64,000 bases of DNA, from the NCBI GenBank assembly GCA_900545305.1, contig UQYD01000001.1, positions 1 through 64,000 on the forward strand. The letters run 5' to 3'. Under the pieces are notes generated by a model that saw only the letters and a list, made by a program, of their open reading frames with translations, searched no databases and was not told the origin of the DNA. The translations under genes and the position numbers were made by a program. Source of the stretch: an uncultured Eubacterium sp. (GTDB lineage: Bacteria > Bacillota > Clostridia > Lachnospirales > CAG-274). How positions within the stretch are numbered: the stretch's first letter is position 1; each line of letters begins with the position of its first letter. Of this stretch, positions 17,701 to 26,784 are shown one piece after another.

Positions 17701-20700
17701 TATACTACATCATATACATATGACGGAGCTGAAAATATAATTTCTGTAAAAGATGCTAATAATAACTTGACAGAGTATCAATATAATGATATATATGATA
17801 TTGTAGGAGTAGTAAATAGGGGTGAGAATGAACAAAGTTCAGTAAGTATTGGTTATAATTATAAAGATAATCAAATAACTGCTACTGACGGAAATGGCAA
17901 AAAGGTATTTTATGATTTTGACCCTGTGGGCAATAAGAAGTCTGTAGTTTCTCTTGCTGATGGAATAACAGCGAATAGGGACGTTGTTTTAGAGGAATAT
18001 TCATATGATACAAGTTTAAGACCTATAGTAGCGATAAATGGTAAGGCAAAAACTGTGTATGGGTATGATAGTTTAAATAGAATCGTATCCCAAACAGTTT
18101 ATGATAATAAATCAAAAGAAAAAATTTCTAGTCAGACTAACGACTTTGTCGTAAAAAAAGCTGGTTTAGAGAGTATTAATACACTGTATGGAGATGATAC
18201 AGCAAGCAATATTGTAACAATTACGATGAGTGATGAACTAAATAGGATTTCTTATGAGGAACATCATAAGTCAGAATCATTAGATGATATAGCAACCAAA
18301 TACTATACTTATGATATGTTAAATAATGTTGTAAAGGAGATTGGTCCAGGGAAAAAAGAAAATACTTATGATTCAAAGGGAAATGTATTATTGACAAAAT
18401 TTACATATAAAATGCAAATTAATACAGAGAAAACAATAAATATGTATGCTACATATGATATGCTTGGCAATAAGATATCTGAAACAGACGGTAATGGCAA
18501 CACTACTACGTATACATATACAGGTTTAAATTGGCTTAAAAGTGTTGAAAATCCTATTGATGCTAATATGACAGGTGAAATTGTATATTCATATGATAAA
18601 GTTGGTAATAAGATAGGAGAAAGTATAAAAAACAATACAAATTCCTATAGAATTACTAATTATGAGTATGACTATAAAAATAGACTTTCACAGGTTTATA
18701 ATTCAGCAGAAAAAACTAGATATGCTTATGACAAGGCAGACAATATACTTTCTGTGACAAGAGGTTTAGGTAATGATACACAGGTGACAAGCTATGAGTA
18801 TGACAACAGAAACCAATTAATAAAGTATACAGATGCAATGGGTCAGGAAGAAACTTATATTTATGATGACTATGGCAATATGGTATCAAAAACTGATAGA
18901 AATGGCGATATAATGAAGTATACCTATGATGCTTTGGGAAATTGCTTAAGTGAAAAAGGCAAAGATGTGAATAATACTTTTACATATAATAGCATTGGTA
19001 AATTAAAATCAGCTGTAAATTCTGTGGCGATTCAAAATTATACCTACAATGGATTAGGTTTAGAATCAAACGAAGAAACTTTGGTAAATGGTACTAAATT
19101 TAACATTGAAAGGACATATACTCCATTTGGTTTTGTTGAATGGGAAATTTATAAGAAGAATGGTGAGACTTATAGAAAAAATAAAAATTATAGTGATAGT
19201 TTAGGAAGAATTTATATAACAAATTACTACGATAATGATGAAAAAATAACCTCAACAACAAACTATACCTATGATGATAATAGTAATATAACACTTATTA
19301 AAAATGGAGCTGATAGTAGAATTTTTGAATATAATAATGCAAATTTATTAAAGCGAGTATATAATAAAAATAGCTATGGATTAAGTATGGAATATACATA
19401 TGCATATAATCCTGATGGAAATATAAAGTCTTCTGTTTGGACAGACACAGCCGAAACATTTGCAGAATATGAATATGATAGTGCAAATAGGTTGTTAAGG
19501 GAAGAATATAGTGGAGATGCAGCTAATTTTGAAACAAACTACACCTATGATGAATTTGGAAATATTAGGACAAAAAGTTACAGTGATGAAAATAGTGCTA
19601 AATATGTAACCAGCTATTATTATGACAAAAATAATCGTCTTATAGATGAAATAAAAAATGTTGGAAGTGCACCTTATGGATATAAAAATATAACGACATA
19701 TGGCTATGACAGAAATGGTAATAGATTAAATAGAGTTACTAGAGGAGGAGATTTAAAGGAACAAAGTGGTTTTAAACTGGGGATAACTGATGTTAATTCG
19801 TCAACTAAGTATCTCGATATAAAGTCAGAGTATGGTAAAGAAATATATACGTACGATGGACTTAACGAATTAAAAACGTATAGAAATAAAAAGGATGTAG
19901 TTTCAAGTTATGAATATATGCCAAATCATTATAGAATTTCTAAAACAGTTAATGGTATAAAGAATTATCAAATTTGGGATGGACAAAATATAACAGTTGA
20001 AACAAACTCAAATATGGAGTTATCATCTAATTATAGAAGATATGTAAATGGACAGATTTTTAATGATGGAACTGATAGATATTATACATACGATGGACAT
20101 GGAAATATTACAAAAACATCAAAGAAATTTACAAACGAAACAAGACGTTATTATGATGCCTACGGAAATATAGTTAATGGATATAATGAATATGAAACAG
20201 CTTTTGACTATTGTGGCGAATACAGAGATTTAGAATCAGGACTTTTATATCTCAGAAATAGATATTATGACCCAAGTACAGGCTCATTTATAACAGAAGA
20301 CCCTATAAAAGATGGTAATAATTGGTATGGATATTGTGAGGGTAATCCGGTTAATGCTTGGGATCCGACTGGGCTAGATAGTTATGTTTTTTATATAGAT
20401 GATTTTGAAAAACAAGCATCTTGGCAAAAAGAGCAATTAATTAAAATGGGACAGCCAGAGGATAAAGTTCACTTAGTACATGTTGGTATAGCAGACGATT
20501 TTGTAAAGGGTTGGAATGATATGGGGATTGAAGATGGTAAAACAGTAGAAATAGATTATGTAAGAATTTACTCTCACGGAAATAATAAGGAATTAATTTT
20601 TGAGGAGGGAAGTAATACCAATGCTATTTCTGCTGATGGAGAAAATAAACATTGGCATAAAATTCATGGTGTAAGCGAATTAAAAGATAAAAAAATAAAA

Positions 20701-21024
20701 AAAGATTTGACTATATTAGCTTGTAATGCAGGTCATTATGGCTCTTATCGTTTTTATGATTATAAGAATTTTGCTAGTGCGATTTCTAAAAAGGTAGACG
20801 GTATAGTATATGCATATGATGGAAATGTATCGTTTGGCTGGAATCCATTTATGCTTATAGGCTTAGAAGATAAATCCATAGATTTAAAATATCAATCAAG
20901 ATTATCACAAAACCAAAAGGGATATAGTGATATAAATGAGGATACAAAAATGGATAAAAAAGTTGCAAAGAAGACAAAACCTATGGGAAAATTGAAATAT
21001 TCAAATGGGGAGTTGATTTCATGA
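14779..21024 (+). CDS. secreted Rhs/YD-repeat polymorphic toxin
   Basis: 2081 residues from ATG 14779 (behind GAGGGGTG), with signal peptide MKGFVKRIAFILVLIMLFENVFA. An acidic, helical N-terminal region (about 25-310) precedes a DUF6531-like shell start (SIDPSTGVLSYSENICSLPG), then many YD/Rhs repeats and the core end GLLYLRNRYYDPSTGSFITE...NPVNAWDPTGLD (about 1820-1865). Such shells wrap a C-terminal toxin and are cleaved at the core boundary. The variable tip (about 200 residues) contains RIYSHGNN (His1933) and LTILACNAG (Cys1982), a spacing reminiscent of caspase-like cysteine peptidases; this assignment is tentative. The gene overlaps the following candidate immunity gene by 4 bases. Confidence 0.9.
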   Translation: MKGFVKRIAFILVLIMLFENVFADISIDESPSVEEAVVENITDAEHSEEEVESTSEEIEIPDEVVSAGSVIVNLLDLIKSFRADTVPDAVVSASAVDYDVKEDELPKSVKGLLSEKYNKISNIEKSLLNDYLYVRDDTMTVCADNGLNIEKSVPFALIMQIMDIDFDAARSMVIFNQSETKAVNEALAFSELYSSYGAFKENSLKDMFTEYALVGYTAEEVFNAYRISLLVERDLGEVIYDKNEIKFKRSKEDSIYFEIAEKYSVKSDVIAEYVNKGGNIEEIENQIEEITEMLKDADNSVVTLADSYDYNFDVGYDASFKEGPLGYVNGINDSIDPSTGVLSYSENICSLPGKNGLDLNLSLTYSSSSPNTAKDVDEAFNIASNWKFNVPYLTDKDGKKIEDSEKDKVKYITLESGATYEVIAKGSKFIFKNCTDSSFNTGDDVFQNDVNHSGGQNSFFLLKYKNGNTQYFDENGRWIKTKNRFGNTITVTRSSNTEVVITDTLDRNVVIRTGDYREWQTITTPDGKVTTLKYNIVQNGSYKKRVLAVKTDAVGNNTNFTYTVSTDDLCKNALLTKIVFPTGLENYYEYQWTEMVTGAFCWNYFGKAPVSKRQGFYEKKYSTGTTTGKIEDEEVKKYAGRLVPSDDISWSLDIVSVTKKDDNGKENPIKYAQVSKSYMLNDGIKCNVKNYSYDGNFMYATENFKVICAHMIFEVDPNDKGRVIIVPANSCYVYYSRPTEQNGKYNGIWVCIGEEEDRRIQQVNYSYNYTTTITDEKGLTQKYTFNQLGQNTNVWVNDGNNQSQETTMEYLYKNAENSLPVKITYKDYGGTTAYDRYTEEKTYTNSLDLMEDKITGRLSDELSHVNYEYDYDLNDTGYGIPLLITTKMDKNTDIVQESLLGLSDRAIRQTVVRRGEKEESRTTYQYNTDDGRITSSKRMANSSEYIQAQYTYGGNYSKPTEVNMVSTLGGSSSSYTTSYTYDGAENIISVKDANNNLTEYQYNDIYDIVGVVNRGENEQSSVSIGYNYKDNQITATDGNGKKVFYDFDPVGNKKSVVSLADGITANRDVVLEEYSYDTSLRPIVAINGKAKTVYGYDSLNRIVSQTVYDNKSKEKISSQTNDFVVKKAGLESINTLYGDDTASNIVTITMSDELNRISYEEHHKSESLDDIATKYYTYDMLNNVVKEIGPGKKENTYDSKGNVLLTKFTYKMQINTEKTINMYATYDMLGNKISETDGNGNTTTYTYTGLNWLKSVENPIDANMTGEIVYSYDKVGNKIGESIKNNTNSYRITNYEYDYKNRLSQVYNSAEKTRYAYDKADNILSVTRGLGNDTQVTSYEYDNRNQLIKYTDAMGQEETYIYDDYGNMVSKTDRNGDIMKYTYDALGNCLSEKGKDVNNTFTYNSIGKLKSAVNSVAIQNYTYNGLGLESNEETLVNGTKFNIERTYTPFGFVEWEIYKKNGETYRKNKNYSDSLGRIYITNYYDNDEKITSTTNYTYDDNSNITLIKNGADSRIFEYNNANLLKRVYNKNSYGLSMEYTYAYNPDGNIKSSVWTDTAETFAEYEYDSANRLLREEYSGDAANFETNYTYDEFGNIRTKSYSDENSAKYVTSYYYDKNNRLIDEIKNVGSAPYGYKNITTYGYDRNGNRLNRVTRGGDLKEQSGFKLGITDVNSSTKYLDIKSEYGKEIYTYDGLNELKTYRNKKDVVSSYEYMPNHYRISKTVNGIKNYQIWDGQNITVETNSNMELSSNYRRYVNGQIFNDGTDRYYTYDGHGNITKTSKKFTNETRRYYDAYGNIVNGYNEYETAFDYCGEYRDLESGLLYLRNRYYDPSTGSFITEDPIKDGNNWYGYCEGNPVNAWDPTGLDSYVFYIDDFEKQASWQKEQLIKMGQPEDKVHLVHVGIADDFVKGWNDMGIEDGKTVEIDYVRIYSHGNNKELIFEEGSNTNAISADGENKHWHKIHGVSELKDKKIKKDLTILACNAGHYGSYRFYDYKNFASAISKKVDGIVYAYDGNVSFGWNPFMLIGLEDKSIDLKYQSRLSQNQKGYSDINEDTKMDKKVAKKTKPMGKLKYSNGELIS

Positions 21025-21581
21025 TAAAAAAAATAAAAAAATGTGTATTTATATCAATAGTAATAGGAGTTATATGTTTTATAACATGGCTTATATCAAA
21101 TCCAAGAAGAATAATTTCAATTACGTATGAGTTGGGATATATATACTCAAATTTAAGTTTAGATTGGGACCACTATACTAATCCTTTTTATATGAAATTA
21201 AAAATACCTATAGATATGAAAATATCTAATGTTGAGAAAAAGTGGGGTAAAGCGTTAGATGTCACATATGTGGACGATGGAGAAAAAAGTCCAATATATA
21301 TATATAGGTATGATGGATTTTACATTATGTCAGAAGCAGCTATAGCAAAAGGTGCGGAGCCTAGAATTATGGTAGTTGTTGTTGATAGTGATAAATATAA
21401 GTTTACATATAAACATTTAGGATTAGGTTCTCCAAAGTCAGATGTTGAAAAATGGGGTAAACATAAAATGAAACTATTAGATACAGAACCAAATGAATTG
21501 GGGTATATATTAGGGTATAGTTATGTTATTTTTACTATTGATGAAAATGATTGTGTTAAAGAAATATCGTTTACATCATGA
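21021..21581 (+). CDS. candidate immunity protein for the Rhs tip
   Basis: 186 residues, membrane-anchored by an N-terminal segment (about 7-25), with a soluble extracytoplasmic domain containing two similar pieces (KISNVEKKWGKALDV and SPKSDVEKWGKHKMKLL). The ATGA overlap with the Rhs stop indicates coupled translation, the usual arrangement of a toxin with its immunity partner. No named family was recognised. The role is inferred from position. Confidence 0.6.
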   Translation: MIKKIKKCVFISIVIGVICFITWLISNPRRIISITYELGYIYSNLSLDWDHYTNPFYMKLKIPIDMKISNVEKKWGKALDVTYVDDGEKSPIYIYRYDGFYIMSEAAIAKGAEPRIMVVVVDSDKYKFTYKHLGLGSPKSDVEKWGKHKMKLLDTEPNELGYILGYSYVIFTIDENDCVKEISFTS

Positions 21582-21679
21582 GATTTGATAGACAAACATA
21601 TTAAAAAATACAATCTCTGAAATATTACAATTAAAATAGGTAAGGAATAGAGCAAGGGGGCTTTGTAATAATTTTTATT

Positions 21680-21750
21680 AGACATCACTATCTATATTTG
21701 ATTTTGGGCTAGGGTAAGGGAACTCAAAATTGATATAGGTAGTGGTGTTT
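21680..21750 (+). other. long imperfect RNA hairpin between Rhs cassettes
   Basis: The arms 21680-21708 and 21723-21750 pair over about 28 bp with one bulge and a 14-base loop. Every non-Watson-Crick position is a G-U pair when read as plus-strand RNA (the minus strand would have A-C mismatches), so selection on plus-strand RNA structure is suggested. It lacks a T-run directly behind the stem. Confidence 0.6.
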
Positions 21751-21822
21751 ATTGTAAATATGGCAATAGGAATTAATTAATAAAATGTATGTAGCAATAT
21801 TACTGAAACAAAAGATAACAAT

Positions 21823-23511
21823 ATGACCAGAAAATATGAATATAACAAAGCTAATCTTATTACTGGAGTAACAAATACCAATAACAAGAATGTCAAAACA
21901 AGCTATAGATATTCATATTATCCAGACGGAAATATAGCTCACTATGTAAATCATTATAATGCAACAATGGATTATACATATGACAGTGCAAATAGGGTTG
22001 TTAAGGAGGTTTATGGCGAAGATGCTGGTACACCATTTACAATAGACTATATATATGATGAATTTGGCAATCTTTCTAAAAAGAATTATGGAGACGAGGA
22101 TAGTCCAGCATATATAACAACATATAGTTATGATAAAAACAACCGTTTGACAAAGGAAACTCAGGTTATAAATGATGTAAGTACTAAGTGGCAAAATATA
22201 ACAACCTATGGCTATGATAAAAACGGTAACAGATTAAATAGGATAAAATATAAGCAAAATGTTGATAATACTAAGTTTAAACTTAATTTAACAGATAGTA
22301 CTTATAAGTATTATGACTATGGAAAAGAAGTATATACCTATGATGGACTTAATGAGCTAAAAACTTATAGAGGTAAAAAAGAGGAATCTGCAACCTATGA
22401 GTATATGGCAAACCATTACAGAATCTCAAAAACTGTAGATGGCACAAAAACATATCAGTTGTGGGATAATGATAGAGTTGTATCTGAACTTGATAGTGAA
22501 TTAAATCTGAAAATAAACTACAGAATAGGCGTAAATGGTCAAATATTATCAGATAGTAACGAGAATTCATATAGCTATGACGGACATGGAAATCTTGTAA
22601 ATGCAAAAAGCAGCTATTCAACATGTGTTTATGATGCGTACGGAAACAGAATAGAAGATTTTGGTATAGGAGATGCTCCATTTGGCTATTGCGGGGAATA
22701 TACAGATAAGGAATCAGGACTTGTATACCTCAGGAATAGATATTATGACCCAAGTACAGGTTCATTTATAACAGAAGACCCAGTAAAAGACGGAAATAAT
22801 TGGTATGGCTATTGTGAGGGCAATCCGGTGAATGGCTGGGACCCGAGTGGTTTGTTTGGGGAAAATACTATATTATCTGAACAAAAAAATAATAGTATGA
22901 GAGATGTTATCAAGGTGCAACAAGTACTAAGTAAGCAAAAATTACTTGATGCAAGATATACATATGGTATATATGATGAATATACTGTAAAAGCAGTTAA
23001 TTTATATAAGGATAAAAATAAATTGACTAATACAGGTGAGTGTTATGGAAAGGTAGGTAAGACTACTTGGGAACATATGGGTTTGAAAATAGATAATAAA
23101 TACGAGGTAAGTAATTCAGTAATTAACGGTAACAGCGAAAGTGATGGGTTATTTGCAAGTTTCACTGGAATGAATATAAAAAATGGGTTAAATATTATTT
23201 CAGGTAGTGCAGGATTGGCTGAAATAAAAAATAAAGTTCACAATATGGAATTTAGTATAAATATAGGGAATATAAATGCTGATGTTGGAGCTACAAAAGA
23301 ATATGTTGGAGCTGATGTTTCAGCATCATTATATTCTATGGGTGGTAAAGTTGAAGTTCCTATACCACTTACTGAACATAAATTAGTTTTAAAGGGAACT
23401 GGATATGTAGGAGGAGTAGGAGTTGCAACAAAAATAGATTTAGAAAATAAAAAAATTCTAGTGAAATCTATTGCCGTTATCGGCGAAGGGGTAGAGATAG
23501 GGGTTGATTAA
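21823..23511 (+). CDS. orphan Rhs tip cassette 1 with PG-binding and glycine-rich tail
   Basis: 562 residues that begin in the middle of the Rhs repeats (KYEYNKANLITGV) with no signal peptide, ribosome site or promoter seen, so it is an N-terminally truncated cassette. The Rhs core end (GLVYLRNRYYDPSTGSFITE...NPVNGWDPSGLF) closely matches the full-length gene. The new tail has a peptidoglycan-binding-like segment (DVIKVQQVLSKQKLLDARY...YGKVGKTTWEHMGL). It ends in a 100-residue glycine-rich beta domain (INADVGATKEYVGADVSASLYS...GYVGGVGVATKIDL) of unknown activity. It probably serves as a donor that recombines into the full-length gene. Confidence 0.75.
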   Translation: MTRKYEYNKANLITGVTNTNNKNVKTSYRYSYYPDGNIAHYVNHYNATMDYTYDSANRVVKEVYGEDAGTPFTIDYIYDEFGNLSKKNYGDEDSPAYITTYSYDKNNRLTKETQVINDVSTKWQNITTYGYDKNGNRLNRIKYKQNVDNTKFKLNLTDSTYKYYDYGKEVYTYDGLNELKTYRGKKEESATYEYMANHYRISKTVDGTKTYQLWDNDRVVSELDSELNLKINYRIGVNGQILSDSNENSYSYDGHGNLVNAKSSYSTCVYDAYGNRIEDFGIGDAPFGYCGEYTDKESGLVYLRNRYYDPSTGSFITEDPVKDGNNWYGYCEGNPVNGWDPSGLFGENTILSEQKNNSMRDVIKVQQVLSKQKLLDARYTYGIYDEYTVKAVNLYKDKNKLTNTGECYGKVGKTTWEHMGLKIDNKYEVSNSVINGNSESDGLFASFTGMNIKNGLNIISGSAGLAEIKNKVHNMEFSINIGNINADVGATKEYVGADVSASLYSMGGKVEVPIPLTEHKLVLKGTGYVGGVGVATKIDLENKKILVKSIAVIGEGVEIGVD

Positions 23512-23514
23512 TAA

Positions 23515-24099
23515 TTGATTTTTAATGGCTTGGTAGAAAGAAAAATAACTAAAAAGGGGTATTTGTATGAAGCAGATTTTTCGAGTTTTGTAGCAAAAGC
23601 TAATTATACTTTTGGTTTAACTTTAAGAAAAATATGTACAGATAAGAATTATGTTTTAAAACAAGAAAATGTTTTGAAAAAATTTTTGCTAAATTTCTTA
23701 TATTTAATATATACACCAACAGATGCTCCTAAATATATTTTGTATGAAAAAGATAAAAAAATAGGAGAAACATTAAATGATAAGAATAATGGAATTAGTA
23801 TTAAAATAAATGATGAAATCTTAAAATTTAATGTTGTAGAAAATAAAGAACATATAATAAATGTTACAAATAAAGATATAATTTTATTTAGTATAATTAA
23901 GAGTAGGTTGAGATTTGGGAGAAAGAATATCTACAAAATTAAGTCGATGGAGTGGAAATACGACATTGAATTATTAATATTACTTGTTGCCTTTTGTGAT
24001 GTGGTATTTTTCCCAGAGTGGAGATTATTTAGTTGGGGTGAACTAGAATATGATTTATTGGAAATTGATTTAAAGAAAAAAATAAGGAGAGTTGTTTAA
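23515..24099 (+). CDS. candidate immunity protein of orphan cassette 1
   Basis: 194 residues from TTG 23515, 3 bases after the cassette stop; the start is uncertain because the ribosome site is poor. The composition (YLYEADFSSFVAKANYTF.., KYILYEKDKKIGETLND..) loosely resembles tubby/LURP-like beta-barrel proteins. The C-terminal part has a hydrophobic segment (YDIELLILLVAFCDVVFFPEW). Position suggests an immunity role; no family is assigned with confidence. Confidence 0.5.
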   Translation: MIFNGLVERKITKKGYLYEADFSSFVAKANYTFGLTLRKICTDKNYVLKQENVLKKFLLNFLYLIYTPTDAPKYILYEKDKKIGETLNDKNNGISIKINDEILKFNVVENKEHIINVTNKDIILFSIIKSRLRFGRKNIYKIKSMEWKYDIELLILLVAFCDVVFFPEWRLFSWGELEYDLLEIDLKKKIRRVV

Positions 24100-24209
24100 G
24101 GGGAGTGTAGGGTTAATATTTATTATATTTTATAGTATATACAATAATTTGGAAATCCTGAAAATTTGATGTGGGCGAAAAATAAAGCAAAATGTGGAGG
24201 AAATTATAA

Positions 24210-25277
24210 ATATCTTGCAACAAAAATGAATTTGGTCAAGTATTATCTGATAGCAAAGAGAATTTATATAGCTATGATGGACACGGTAATCTTGTAAATG
24301 GAAAAGATAATTCATCTACAACAGTTTATGATGCCTATGGAAATATAACAGAAGATATAGGCATAGGAGATGCTCCATTTGGCTATTGTGGAGAATACAC
24401 AGATAGTGAATCAGGACTTGTATACCTAAGAAATAGATATTATGACCCAAGTACAGGTTCGTTTATAACAGAAGACCCTATAAAAGATGGTAATAATTGG
24501 TATGCATATGCCAGTCAGAATCCAGTGATGTTTGGTGATTCGAGTGGATTGACTACTACTAGAGGAGGAAATTTTTTTGAAGGAATTTCAAAGATTATTA
24601 GTAGTAATAAAAAATTAAGTAAAATTATTAAGTTTACTGATTTTAGAAGTCATAAACAAGATGACGATACTACTGTTTGGTATACAAATTCTGATTGTTG
24701 GCAAAAAGCATTTGGATATAACAATATATATGATAAATTGGCTGATAATTCAGGACCGTCTATACTAGGGATAAATAAGACGGACGTAAATGTAAACTTA
24801 TTTAATATAATAACAAAAAAATTTTATTTTAACTTCAATGAGGTTGACTATAGAATACAATTATGGAAAGGTAGATATGGACCTGGAATAGGATGTGAAG
24901 TGGGTATTTATGAGAAAAAAAACGGATCTAATGTTATAGAAAATGCGTTAGATGTAAAACACTATAAATCATCTTCTGTAGACTATAAAATGTCTATTCA
25001 GTTAAGAGATTCAAGTAATAATACTCAAATTTTCAGTAGAAAAGATAACACATGGTGGATAAATGGATTTATTGCAAATAATGCTAGTTTGGATGATTTA
25101 ACTATGGATATAAGCATTACTTTTCCTGATTCACATATGGCTGAAATTTTCACAGGAACTGTTAACAAGGCTCGTGAATCATATGAAAACAGAGGTATTA
25201 CTGTGAATAGGAATAATAATGAGGTGAATGTTACATGGGCAAGCAAAAATTTTACAGATGCAAATTATGGAAAATAG
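24210..25277 (+). pseudogene. orphan Rhs tip cassette 2 with DUF4474-like tail, no start
   Basis: The open frame begins after a stop at 24207 and has no ATG until 24525, well inside the Rhs core. It encodes YSYDGHGNLVNGK.., GLVYLRNRYYDPSTGSFITE and YASQNPVMFGDSSGLT, then a new tail of about 240 residues. The tail contains FYFNFNEVDYRIQLWKGRYG and GIGCEVGIYEKK, similar to the DUF4474 family. Lacking a start, promoter and signal peptide, it looks like a silent recombination donor rather than an expressed gene. The stretch 24100-24209 before it holds nothing recognisable. Confidence 0.7.
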
Positions 25278-26782
25278 GTTGTATTGTTTTTTTGATATTT
25301 TTTTTATTATGTGGATGTGGTTTATTTAGTATATATGGTTTATTAAGAGGCTTATCGCACAATGCTAAATTATATCGGGCAATAGATTTTCAAAATTTTG
25401 AAGCCGTAAAGGAAGCTGTTGATGATGACTGTAATATAAACAGCTTTAAACCACTAAAAATTAGTGTGTGGGATATGTCTACTGTTGATAGTCCAGTAGT
25501 TATGGCTTTGTTTGAAAATAGACCAGATATTGCTAAATATCTCATAAAGCAAGGAGCAGACCCCAATTATATTACTACAAGTGGAAAATCTGTTTTAACT
25601 TACTTAATTGAGTATTATGGATATAATAAAGATATGTTTGATTTGTTAATTGAAAAAGGGGTAGATATTAATTATGTTAATAGTGAAGGAGTATCATTGA
25701 TTGAGTATGCAGTAGGGCGCTATTATGGAGAATTAATATATGCATTAACAGATTTCGATAATCTTATAGTAAGCGATAAAACTGTTAATAATGTACTAAA
25801 TGAATTAAAGAATGATAATAATTATTATAAAGGATATGGATATTTAAGAGCATTACTTAAACATAATAAAAATGTAGATTCACAAATTTATGATTCAATA
25901 TTTGACAGTAGTAGACTATTAAATGAAGATATTAAATATGAAAACAAGAAATTGGTGGTTGGTTGTATTGCATCCTTTGGTAATGCAGATACATTGAAAA
26001 AAATAATTCAATATGGAGATTACGATATTAATTATTTATATATGCTATCTTGTGAGTACGGAAATATAGAAAATATACAATATTTATTATCAATAGGTGC
26101 TAATATTAATAGTAGTGATAAAAACGGAATCACAGCCATTGAAAGAGCTATGAAAGATAATAGATGTGATATAGTAAAATATTTGTTAGAAAAAGGTGCA
26201 TCAACAAGGGGTGAAAAAGGTACAAATTATGATGATGTTTTGTGTTATGCTGTAATGAATAATAATTATGACATAACAAAATTGCTTATAGAAAAATATA
26301 ACGATAACTTGAGTATTGATAGAGCAATTTATACAGCTGCATCTTCTGGTAATGGTTTGGCGTTAAAGGCATTTTTGGATACAGGAACAGATGTTAATAA
26401 ACCTGTAAACAGTGTTAGTTTGCTAGAGTTAGCTTGCATACCAGATAATGGAGATGCTTGTGTAAAACTACTATTAGATTATGGTGCAAATGTAAACGGA
26501 ATTAACGGTAATCCATTAATTAATGCTGTTAAATATGGAAATACAAATACTGTTAAATTATTGATTGATTATGGTGTTGATATTAATTATAATTTAAGGT
26601 ATGGTAAAGATGGTGGAACAGCTTTATATTATGCAACTACTGCAGGATACTATGATATTACTAAAGAGTTGGTAAAAAGTGGTGCTAAATTTTCAAATCA
26701 GCAAGAAATTGAAAAAGCTATGAGTCGTATTAAATTGAGTAATAATATTTACAATTATTTATTAGCAAATAAGTTGATATAA
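25235..26782 (+). CDS. ankyrin-repeat lipoprotein-like candidate immunity protein
   Basis: 515 residues beginning 43 bases inside orphan cassette 2, behind GAGGTG. The N-terminus has a hydrophobic segment ending in LLCGCG, a possible lipobox or membrane anchor. The rest is a chain of about 9-11 ankyrin repeats (for example RPDIAKYLIKQGADPNYI, ENIQYLLSIGANINSSDKNG, CDIVKYLLEKGAS, NTVKLLIDYGVDINYN). Ankyrin proteins are a documented immunity type in polymorphic toxin loci, and the overlap with the toxin tail supports that here. Confidence 0.75.
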   Translation: MGKQKFYRCKLWKIGCIVFLIFFLLCGCGLFSIYGLLRGLSHNAKLYRAIDFQNFEAVKEAVDDDCNINSFKPLKISVWDMSTVDSPVVMALFENRPDIAKYLIKQGADPNYITTSGKSVLTYLIEYYGYNKDMFDLLIEKGVDINYVNSEGVSLIEYAVGRYYGELIYALTDFDNLIVSDKTVNNVLNELKNDNNYYKGYGYLRALLKHNKNVDSQIYDSIFDSSRLLNEDIKYENKKLVVGCIASFGNADTLKKIIQYGDYDINYLYMLSCEYGNIENIQYLLSIGANINSSDKNGITAIERAMKDNRCDIVKYLLEKGASTRGEKGTNYDDVLCYAVMNNNYDITKLLIEKYNDNLSIDRAIYTAASSGNGLALKAFLDTGTDVNKPVNSVSLLELACIPDNGDACVKLLLDYGANVNGINGNPLINAVKYGNTNTVKLLIDYGVDINYNLRYGKDGGTALYYATTAGYYDITKELVKSGAKFSNQQEIEKAMSRIKLSNNIYNYLLANKLI

Positions 26783-26784
26783 AT

